From: Bacteroidales bacterium
GTDB taxonomy: Bacteria > Bacteroidota > Bacteroidia > Bacteroidales > UBA932
Assembly: GCA_024402135.1 (NCBI GenBank)
Contig: JAKSJN010000001.1
Span: 186,001-250,000, forward strand
Reading direction: 5' to 3'
DNA length: 64,000 bases
Position numbers and translations under genes: made by a program. The notes below the pieces were generated by a model. It worked only from the letters and a program-made list of their open reading frames with translations, was not told the origin of the DNA and searched no databases. Each line of letters opens with the position of its first letter. Position 1 is the stretch's first letter. Positions 24,714 through 31,419 of this stretch are shown one piece after another.

Positions 24714-25997
24714 ATGATCGACAGACTGATTTCCTTCCTCAACGCGTCCCCTGTGAATTTCCTGGCCGTAGAGGAAATAAGCCGCCAGCTTGATGCTGCA
24801 GGCTTCAAGAAATATGACATGGCATCGCCAAATCCCGACTTCGCGCCAGGCGAAGGCTTCTACACGATAAAGAACGGTTCTGCCATCTTTGCGGTACGCA
24901 TGGGAACCGCACCGGTAGCCGAAGCAGGATTCAAACTGATCTGCGCACATTGCGACTCACCGACTTTCCGTATCAAACCTGCCTCTGCAATGATGTCGGA
25001 AGGAGGCATCGTACGCCTCAACACCGAAGTCTACGGCGGACCGATCCTGTCGACATGGTTCGACCGTCCACTGTCGATTGCCGGCCGCGTAATCCTCAGA
25101 AGCGAAGACCCTCTCCATCCAAAGTCCAAGACAGTAATGATTGAGCGTCCGATACTTACAATACCCAATCTCGCAATCCACTTCAATCGCCAGGTAAATG
25201 ACGGAGTGAAGCTGAACCGCCAGAAGGACATGCTTCCTCTCATGGACGTATCATCCCTGATAGATGAAAATCTCGGCAAGGACAGATTGATCCTAAAGCT
25301 TCTTTCCAAGGAATGCGGAATAAACGAGGCAGACATACTGGACTTCGACCTTTACCTGTACGACACAACGCCTGCATGCACAATAGGCCTGAAGGACGAG
25401 TTCATACAGTCAGGCCGCCTGGACGACCTCAGCATGGCATTCGCCGGACTTGAAGCCATGCTTGCAGCCAAACCTTCAGCCGCGACTCAGGTACTTGCAA
25501 TATTCGACAATGAAGAGACAGGAAGCGGCACAAAGCAGGGTGCGCACTCCCCTGTTCTCAGAAATCTCCTCAAGCGTATATGTGGCGGCAGCGAGGCCTT
25601 CTACAGAGCGATGGAACAGTCATTCATGATTTCAGCCGACAATGCGCATGCCTTCCACCCGAACTATGCCGACAAATACGACCCGACCAATCATCCTGTC
25701 CTTGGAGGAGGTCCAGCTATCAAGATCAACGCAGCACAGAAGTATGCGACTGACGCAGACTCGGCAGCTGTATTCAAAGAGATATGCCGTACCGCAGGCG
25801 TCCCTTGCCAGTCGTTCGTGAATCATAGCGAAGTGGCCGGAGGCAGCACACTTGGAAACATCCTTACCGCCCAGATGCCGCTCAGAGGCGTCGACATGGG
25901 CAACCCGATCTGGGCGATGCACTCATGCAGAGAAACCGGAAGCTGTGCCGATCACGTTTACTGCGTGAAAGCGTTCACGGCATTCTACAACATCTAG
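24714..25997 (+). CDS. M18 family aminopeptidase
   Basis: 427 residues starting MIDRLISFLN. The M18 metal ligands are visible: HCDSPTFRIKP, DLSMAFAG (bridging Asp region), DNEETGSGTKQGA with the catalytic glutamate, and SADNAHAFHPNY; HSEVAGGSTLG near the C terminus is the last ligand block. These zinc enzymes remove acidic or neutral N-terminal residues in the cytoplasm as dodecamers. No signal peptide is present. The upstream ATG at 24684 is rejected because a -7 promoter box overlaps it. A clear terminator follows. Confidence 0.92.
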   Translation: MIDRLISFLNASPVNFLAVEEISRQLDAAGFKKYDMASPNPDFAPGEGFYTIKNGSAIFAVRMGTAPVAEAGFKLICAHCDSPTFRIKPASAMMSEGGIVRLNTEVYGGPILSTWFDRPLSIAGRVILRSEDPLHPKSKTVMIERPILTIPNLAIHFNRQVNDGVKLNRQKDMLPLMDVSSLIDENLGKDRLILKLLSKECGINEADILDFDLYLYDTTPACTIGLKDEFIQSGRLDDLSMAFAGLEAMLAAKPSAATQVLAIFDNEETGSGTKQGAHSPVLRNLLKRICGGSEAFYRAMEQSFMISADNAHAFHPNYADKYDPTNHPVLGGGPAIKINAAQKYATDADSAAVFKEICRTAGVPCQSFVNHSEVAGGSTLGNILTAQMPLRGVDMGNPIWAMHSCRETGSCADHVYCVKAFTAFYNI

Positions 25998-26022
25998 GGC
26001 ATATTCCGGAAACGCCGAATCG

Positions 26023-26052
26023 GCCGTGGTGGAAACACCACGGCTGTTTTTT
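26023..26052 (+). terminator. Rho-independent terminator after the M18 gene
   Basis: A perfect 9-bp stem (GCCGTGGTG and CACCACGGC) around GAAA is followed after one base by eight T residues. It begins 26 bases after the stop codon. Confidence 0.9.
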
Positions 26053-26147
26053 TTACACTGACATTTCATATGGAATACCAGAATATGTTTGAAATAATAC
26101 GGATAATTTCAAAACATATTCTTCATCACTCTGAAAAATGGGCTGGT

Positions 26148-26276
26148 CTAGACTAAAATATTGTTGAAAGAATATACAACAAGAAAAATAAGGACGGCTA
26201 TTACCGATATACTTGTACAGACGATAATATTGGTCATGCGGGCAATCCCGCTACGCTTGACATTTGCTTTAGACAT
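26148..26276 (-). CDS. Possible 42-aa single-span membrane peptide
   Basis: A short open frame on the minus strand encodes 42 residues: a basic N terminus (MSKANVKRSGIARM), one hydrophobic span (NIIVCTSISVIAVLIFLVVY) and a short tail ending in TAG. I recognise no family. Support comes from the layout: a two-part promoter (TTG, 20 bases, TATATTTG) lies just upstream on the same strand, and the basic-then-hydrophobic order is right for an inner-membrane peptide. It sits alone between the M18 terminator and the B12 riboswitch. It could be a small stress peptide or type I toxin-like peptide, or a chance frame. Confidence 0.45.
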   Translation of the reverse strand: MSKANVKRSGIARMTNIIVCTSISVIAVLIFLVVYSFNNILV

Positions 26277-26301
26277 AGTAGTAAATTTTTAATGGTATGG
26301 G

Positions 26302-26332
26302 CAAATATATATCTTATTCTTCTGAATTACAA
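26302..26332 (-). promoter_or_regulatory. Two-part promoter for the 42-aa peptide
   Basis: On the minus strand, TTG (26330-26332), exactly 20 bases, then TATATTTG (26302-26309). This is a close match to the Bacteroidetes promoter consensus, 25 bases before the ATG at 26276. Confidence 0.55.
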
Positions 26333-26433
26333 CAGTCTATATAAAAATATATAGACCCGCGGACTCCCTTTCCCACGCATAAACCGCAATACACACACGT
26401 CCAGAATTGTTTTTCAGGATTATGAATTTATGT

Positions 26434-26441
26434 TATTTTTG
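26434..26441 (+). promoter_or_regulatory. -7 box ahead of the cobalamin riboswitch
   Basis: TATTTTTG matches TAnnTTTG and sits immediately upstream of the riboswitch aptamer, so the btuB transcript would begin near 26447. Confidence 0.5.
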
Positions 26442-26445
26442 TGTC

Positions 26446-26650
26446 AGTTTGTGGTGGACGAGGCCGGCAATGCTCCGGTCGAGTCTGAAAAGGGAATCAG
26501 GTGCAATGCCTGAACTGTGCCCGCAGCGGTGAATCTGCAAAAAGCGGCAGAGAATTCTCATGCCACTGTCCGAAAGGACGGGAAGGCTCTCTGCCATGAT
26601 AAGTCCGAAGACCTGCCACAAACAAAGTCCCACAGAAAGAGCCCGGGGTC
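26446..26650 (+). ncRNA. Cobalamin (B12) riboswitch upstream of btuB
   Basis: The leader contains the conserved cobalamin-aptamer blocks in order: AAGGGAATCAGGTGCAA near 26490-26506, a G(C)CCGCAGCGGTGAA core at 26519-26533, and the B12-box-like AAGTCCGAAGACCTGCC at 26601-26617. The segment after it (GAGCCCGGGGTCAGGCTC, about 26640-26657) can fold into a short stem close to the start codon and may be the expression platform. Binding of adenosyl- or methylcobalamin would be expected to switch off the transporter genes. Ends are approximate. Confidence 0.9.
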
Positions 26651-26671
26651 AGGCTCCCAAAGTGAGTATCT

Positions 26672-28627
26672 ATGCAGCTTGCAAGTATGTTGATTTTGGC
26701 GTCCATGGTCACACCACAGACGCCTGACACATTGACTGTGGCCACGGTCACGGACATCAGGGACATTGCCGTCGTCGGCACTGCCCCCATTCAACGTGTC
26801 GAGTCCCGCCTGATACAGAACGCCGGAACAATCACATTACAGGAAGCATTGAGGACTTTTTCCGGGGTGAGCGTCAAGGATTACGGCGGCCTCGGAGGGA
26901 TGAAGTCAGTAAGCATCCGCAACTTCGGATCGCAGCACACCGGCATCATCTACGATGGGCAGGTCATATCCAACGTCCAGAACGGACAGGTGGACATTGG
27001 CCGATTCAACCTTGATGATATAAAAAGCATTTCTGTCGAGATCAGCGGAACAACCGACATCTTCCGACCCGCAAGACTGGCATCGGCGGTAGGAGTATTG
27101 AGTCTGGAATCAGCCCGTCCCGCCTTCGACAGCACGTCCACCCAGGTCTCTGCACAGCTGCGGCATGGATCCTTCCGCAGCTGGAATCCTTATCTGAACA
27201 TAAAGCAGAAGCTTGGCGAAAGATGGTCGGCTGTACTGTGGGGAAACTATATTAATTCTCAAGGTAATTACCCGTTTCTCCTTCAGAATGGAGACATTAC
27301 AACAAGTGAAATCCGTATCCATTCTGACGTGTCTTCATTCAGCAGCGAGGCGACCTTATATGGAGAGATCGGAAGCAATGGAAATCTTGTAACGAAGTTA
27401 TCCTTCTATGACAGCGAGCGCGGTCTGCCTGGTTCCGTAGTCCTGTACACCCAGAATCCTCATCAAAGGCTTTGGGACAGGGATTATAAAGCAAGTATTT
27501 CTTACGATGACCGGCTGGGCGATCTTTGGAAGTTCAGATCATCAATGGCATATAGCAGCTCACGGAACCGCTTCGTAGATTATGACCCCATCCACGTGAA
27601 TCCGGAGGATGACAGATATCTCCAGCAGGAAGGATATATTTCAGCGGCTGTGCTGCACTCCCCTTTCAACGGCATCGAATTCTCTGCTGCCGAGGACCTG
27701 GTATTCAACACACTGGACTCAAACATTTCCGGCTGCCCATTTCCCGAGCGTCTATCGTCCTATTCGGCCTTGTCCGGAAAGTATGACCGTTCTCCGCTTA
27801 CCGCAGTTGCCACGATTTCCGGCACAGCCATAAAAGAATGGGTAAGGATAGGCACACCTGCCCCTGGAAGATTCCATATAAGTCCATCAGCCAGCATCGC
27901 ATACAGGCTTCCAATTGAAACAGGCTTGAGGATCAGAGCATCGTTCAAGGACAGTTTCCGGCAGCCGACTTTCAACGACCTGTACTACTCGACCATAGGA
28001 AACAGAAAACTGAAACCGGAAAAAGCCAATCAGACAAATCTTGGCCTTACATGGGAGAAGGATTTCGGGCTTCACCATTTCAGCGCCGTGGCTGACGCTT
28101 ACTGGAACATGGTCAAGAACAAGATAGTTGCGGTTCCTTCGATGTTCATCTGGAGCATGCGCAACGTCGGGAAGGTCCGGATGCTTGGCACAGATCTTTC
28201 ATTTCAGTACAAGGGCAAGGCATCAGATTGGCTGACAGTGCAGGCCGGAGCAAACTATTCATACCAATACGCCGTAGACATCACAGACCGATCGGCAAAG
28301 AACTACAGGCACCAGATCGCCTACACTCCAAGACACTATGGCAGCGGAAACCTGATTCTTGAGACGCCATGGGTCAACGTCGGATACACGATGCAGGCCG
28401 TTGGAGAAAGGTACACCCTGGCACAGAACACTCCCGCCTACAGGACTGATCCCTATGCCGACCATAACATCAGCCTCAATCATACATTTGGATTCGGACA
28501 GAAGCACGGATGGGGACTGCATGCCAGTGCAGAGATCCTGAACATCACCAATGTCAACTATGAGGTAATCAAATACTATCCAATGCCTGGACGACAATTC
28601 AGAATAGCAATCAAAATTCAATATTAA
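26672..28627 (+). CDS. btuB: TonB-dependent cobalamin receptor
   Basis: 651 residues with a short signal (MQLASMLILASMVTPQT), a plug domain (LQEALRTFSGVSVKDYGGLG, SVSIRNFGSQHTG) and a 22-stranded barrel ending in a terminal aromatic strand (GRQFRIAIKIQY). A TonB-box-like stretch (DTLTVATVTD) follows the signal. The cobalamin riboswitch directly upstream and the BtuG-like lipoprotein gene 2 bases downstream identify the substrate as B12 or another corrinoid rather than iron. BtuC, BtuD and BtuF are not in the window. Location: outer membrane. Confidence 0.9.
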   Translation: MQLASMLILASMVTPQTPDTLTVATVTDIRDIAVVGTAPIQRVESRLIQNAGTITLQEALRTFSGVSVKDYGGLGGMKSVSIRNFGSQHTGIIYDGQVISNVQNGQVDIGRFNLDDIKSISVEISGTTDIFRPARLASAVGVLSLESARPAFDSTSTQVSAQLRHGSFRSWNPYLNIKQKLGERWSAVLWGNYINSQGNYPFLLQNGDITTSEIRIHSDVSSFSSEATLYGEIGSNGNLVTKLSFYDSERGLPGSVVLYTQNPHQRLWDRDYKASISYDDRLGDLWKFRSSMAYSSSRNRFVDYDPIHVNPEDDRYLQQEGYISAAVLHSPFNGIEFSAAEDLVFNTLDSNISGCPFPERLSSYSALSGKYDRSPLTAVATISGTAIKEWVRIGTPAPGRFHISPSASIAYRLPIETGLRIRASFKDSFRQPTFNDLYYSTIGNRKLKPEKANQTNLGLTWEKDFGLHHFSAVADAYWNMVKNKIVAVPSMFIWSMRNVGKVRMLGTDLSFQYKGKASDWLTVQAGANYSYQYAVDITDRSAKNYRHQIAYTPRHYGSGNLILETPWVNVGYTMQAVGERYTLAQNTPAYRTDPYADHNISLNHTFGFGQKHGWGLHASAEILNITNVNYEVIKYYPMPGRQFRIAIKIQY

Positions 28628-28629
28628 AG

Positions 28630-29688
28630 ATGAAAACGATCAACAAAATCATTCTCGCAGCCGCGGCTGCATTCTCACTGGCAGCCTGCCGCCAGGACCC
28701 TCCATTCGAGCCTGAAACAGGAATCCAGGGAGCGGTAATACTCAATAACGGCAACTGGGGAAGCAACGATGCTTCCATCGCGATCTACAACCCTACGGAC
28801 AAGACTGTCGCTGCCGAGCAGTTCTTCGCTGCAAATGGTCAGCGTCTCGGAGACCTCGGCCAGGACATTCTCGTCCTCGGCGACGAGATCTACATCGCAA
28901 TGAATGGATCAAAGGTCGTATTCGTAACAGACCGTGACCTGAAGATCAAGGAAACAATCGAAGTCGAGAACGCAGGGGCCAAGATGGCACCACGTTACCT
29001 CGCTGAAAGCGACGGCAAGATCTATGTCACCTATTACGAAGGATTCCTCGGCGAGATCACTCCTTCAACCCACAAGGTACGTACAACAGCCGTCGGATCA
29101 TATCCGGAAGGCCTCTGCATAAAGAATGGCAAGGCATATGTCGCGAACTCCGGCTATGGATACGACAATACCATATCTGTCGTTGACCTGGCTTCATTCA
29201 AGGAGGAGAAAAAGATCACAGTCAACCAGAACCCGCAGTATGTTGTTGCAGACAAGGACGGCAAGACCCTATACGTCTGCTCATGGGACGCCTATGACCC
29301 TGTGACATATGCAGTGACCTCACCCTCAAAACTCCAGAAGGTTGATATCGCAAGCGGAAGCGTATCAGACATGGCCTACTCCGATGTCAAGTGTATTGTC
29401 GAGGGTCCAGGCAACAAGATGTTCGTTGCACAGGGAGGCTATGACGAGAACTGGCAGGTCTGCGGCACCATCAAGGTCATAGACATGGCCAGCGGTGCAG
29501 ACAAGGGCATGTTCACAAACGACCAGATCCTAAACTATTATTCTCTCTCCTACAGCAACGGATTCGTATTTGTGGGAGCATCCGACTACAAGACCAATGG
29601 TGACGTTTACCTCTACAAGGCAGACGGATCACTGGTCGACAAATTCGACTCTCAGGGTCTCAATCCCCAGAAGGGACTGTATCTCTAG
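28630..29688 (+). CDS. btuG: BtuG-like surface B12-binding beta-propeller lipoprotein
   Basis: 352 residues. The lipoprotein signal ends at LAAC (lipid Cys20). The rest is a seven-bladed YncE/DUF5074-like propeller, with repeated segments such as GDLGQDILVLGDEIYIAMNG, PRYLAESDGKIYVTYYEG and LCIKNGKAYVANSGYG. In Bacteroides thetaiotaomicron, BtuG is such a protein: it binds cobalamin extremely tightly at the cell surface and caps BtuB. Here the gene starts 2 bases after btuB behind one B12 riboswitch, the same arrangement. The name is given by layout and fold; binding is inferred. A terminator follows. Confidence 0.85.
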   Translation: MKTINKIILAAAAAFSLAACRQDPPFEPETGIQGAVILNNGNWGSNDASIAIYNPTDKTVAAEQFFAANGQRLGDLGQDILVLGDEIYIAMNGSKVVFVTDRDLKIKETIEVENAGAKMAPRYLAESDGKIYVTYYEGFLGEITPSTHKVRTTAVGSYPEGLCIKNGKAYVANSGYGYDNTISVVDLASFKEEKKITVNQNPQYVVADKDGKTLYVCSWDAYDPVTYAVTSPSKLQKVDIASGSVSDMAYSDVKCIVEGPGNKMFVAQGGYDENWQVCGTIKVIDMASGADKGMFTNDQILNYYSLSYSNGFVFVGASDYKTNGDVYLYKADGSLVDKFDSQGLNPQKGLYL

Positions 29689-29709
29689 AATAATCAAAAG
29701 TATGAACCC

Positions 29710-29740
29710 GGCCTGGATCGAAAGCGACCCAGGCCTTTTT
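29710..29740 (+). terminator. Rho-independent terminator of the btuB-btuG operon
   Basis: GGCCTGGATCG and CGACCCAGGCC form an 11-bp stem with one mismatch around AAAG, then six T residues. It begins 22 bases after the btuG stop. Confidence 0.88.
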
Positions 29741-29765
29741 TATAACAATATTTCCTTTTTTGGCT

Positions 29766-29773
29766 TATCTTTG
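29766..29773 (+). promoter_or_regulatory. -7 box for the YitT-family gene
   Basis: TATCTTTG matches TAnnTTTG, 19 bases before the ATG at 29793, and overlaps the upstream TTG-initiated extension of the frame, arguing against that longer start. Confidence 0.5.
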
Positions 29774-29792
29774 TTTCAAAAAGTGGATTGTA

Positions 29793-30683
29793 ATGATATT
29801 TAACAAAGAAACTATCAAGGAGTACTCGCTCCTTGTTTTCGGTAATTTCGTTTTTGCCATGGGTGCCGTCATGCTCGTCGAGCCATACGGATTCGCTCCC
29901 GGCGGAACCTATGGTCTCTCGATGGTTTTCCATCATCTCTGGGGCTGGCGTACCGAGCTGACCGCTCTCTGCATGGATATTCCCCTGCTTCTTCTCGGAA
30001 TCGCCGTTCTCGGCAGGCAGTTCGGCATCAAGACCGTACTCAGCACATTGCTGCTTCCAGCCTTCATGTGGTTCTTCCATGCCGTCTATGGCTATGATTC
30101 CCTGCTTGAACCTGGCATCAGTGACATGAATCTCCTCCACAACCACATCCTTGCGGCTATTTTTGGAGGTGTGCTGTATGGTGCCGGCCTCGGGCTGGTA
30201 TACAAATCCAGGGCGACAACCGGAGGATCCGACATCATTGCCATGATACTGAAGAAGTATACACATATGTCGATGGGCACAGCTACACTTATCGTCGATG
30301 GAATCATCACCCTTTCGACCGTTGTCGCTTTCAGAGTATGGACACTTCCTATGTACTCATGGATCATCATCTTTGTTTCCAGCCGGATGATTGACTTCAT
30401 CCTTGAGGGTCAGCCTTCCAAGACAATCATGATCATCTCCAAGGAAACAGAAGCCATCAGGAAGGTCATAATTGAGGATATGGACCGCGGAGCCACTCTC
30501 ATCCCCGCTTCCGGAATGTATAAGGGCGAGAAAAGAGATATCATCTACGTAGTCCTCACCCGTCGCGAATTCGTATTCATTCAGCATAAGATCGCCGAGA
30601 TCGATCCATACGCATTCATAAACGTAATCGATTCATCGGAAATCCTCGGCGAAGGATTCAAGAGCATAAATTCATCTATATAA
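29793..30683 (+). CDS. YitT family membrane protein (YitT_membrane plus DUF2179)
   Basis: 296 residues. About five hydrophobic segments occupy residues 10-180, with the family pattern FGNFVFAMGAVMLVEPYGFAPGG and GLGLVYKSRATTGGSDIIA. A soluble C-terminal DUF2179 domain follows (TIMIISKETEAIRKVIIEDM, GATLIPASGMYKGEKRDII). The function of the family is poorly known; it is a broadly conserved inner-membrane protein. The ATG at 29793 is preferred to an upstream TTG because the promoter -7 box lies between them. It is a single-gene unit after the btuBG terminator. Confidence 0.88.
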   Translation: MIFNKETIKEYSLLVFGNFVFAMGAVMLVEPYGFAPGGTYGLSMVFHHLWGWRTELTALCMDIPLLLLGIAVLGRQFGIKTVLSTLLLPAFMWFFHAVYGYDSLLEPGISDMNLLHNHILAAIFGGVLYGAGLGLVYKSRATTGGSDIIAMILKKYTHMSMGTATLIVDGIITLSTVVAFRVWTLPMYSWIIIFVSSRMIDFILEGQPSKTIMIISKETEAIRKVIIEDMDRGATLIPASGMYKGEKRDIIYVVLTRREFVFIQHKIAEIDPYAFINVIDSSEILGEGFKSINSSI

Positions 30684-30688
30684 GATAA

Positions 30689-30767
30689 GGGGGAGACGAC
30701 TCCCCCTGCGACCCCAACGGCCTTTCCGCCTGTATGTATTTGCACGCAAATACATACAGGCGGTTTT
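30689..30767. repeat. Two hairpins after the YitT gene; long 18-bp stem
   Basis: GGGGGAG-ACGA-CTCCCCC (30689-30706) is followed by a second, perfect inverted repeat with 18-base arms at 30726-30743 and 30746-30763 and a 2-base centre, then TTTT. The rest of 30684-30969 holds no convincing gene. The first hairpin starts 6 bases after the YitT stop. Likely roles are termination or mRNA 3'-end protection; a repetitive extragenic element is possible. Confidence 0.7.
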
Positions 30768-30969
30768 GAGACACGTCAAACGCTGTGCTCAAATACATGC
30801 TGCCAAAACAATATTCTTTTATAAACAAGCCTCTTTATAACCGTATCATGATGCCATCTGAAGAGTCCTGAAATCGCAACTTGTTTGCCAGGCCGAATAG
30901 ATTGCGGGCATAAAAGCAAAGTTCACAAAAGAATATGACCAACAATTATACTCTGGAACAGATTACAGC

Positions 30970-31419
30970 TCATAATGTCCTCTCAGAGGAAGGATTGTAT
31001 TTGTATGCAATGTATCCTGATAAGGATTGAAACAAACCAAACAAGAAGTAAATGCTCGACATGAAGTTCAGTGGAAAAATATAGAACTGGATACATATCC
31101 AGAGCATCAATGTAATTCCGAACACCCCACCGAGGACTTCTCCTGCCTTATTTCTTGCAAATAGCAATGCCGCAGCTGTCAAATTGGTAATTCCATTGAC
31201 GAATAGCAATGCATATCCAGGAATAGTATAATCGTTGAAAAAGATGTCGGCAAACGGCAGCTTCTCGAAGTATGGCAACATGGTATCCATTCCCATGGCT
31301 TTTCCACTTGGGTCACAAAACATACCTGTTGAACCAGCTGCTGCACCAAGACCGATGAACAGTGTCCAGAAAATCAGGAATCCTCTGGACACAGAATATA
31401 TTTTCATATTGTTTATCAT
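30970..31419 (-). CDS. Conserved-looking four-span membrane protein, 149 aa
   Basis: The ATG at 31419 overlaps the stop of the upstream barrel-protein gene by 4 bases (ATGA), which decides the start against a longer frame. The product has four predicted membrane segments: FLIFWTLFIGLGAAAGS, YALLFVNGITNLTAAALLFA, VLGGVFGITLMLWICIQFYI and IYFLFGLFQSLSGYIAY. I recognise no named family. Tight coupling to an outer-membrane beta-barrel gene suggests a shared stimulus, but no function can be assigned. Confidence 0.72.
   Translation of the reverse strand: MINNMKIYSVSRGFLIFWTLFIGLGAAAGSTGMFCDPSGKAMGMDTMLPYFEKLPFADIFFNDYTIPGYALLFVNGITNLTAAALLFARNKAGEVLGGVFGITLMLWICIQFYIFPLNFMSSIYFLFGLFQSLSGYIAYKYNPSSERTL

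Noticed and set aside
30935-31030. 31-codon plus-strand frame overlapping the 3' end of the four-span membrane gene
   Set aside because: No promoter box close upstream, no recognisable family, and it overlaps a better-supported gene.
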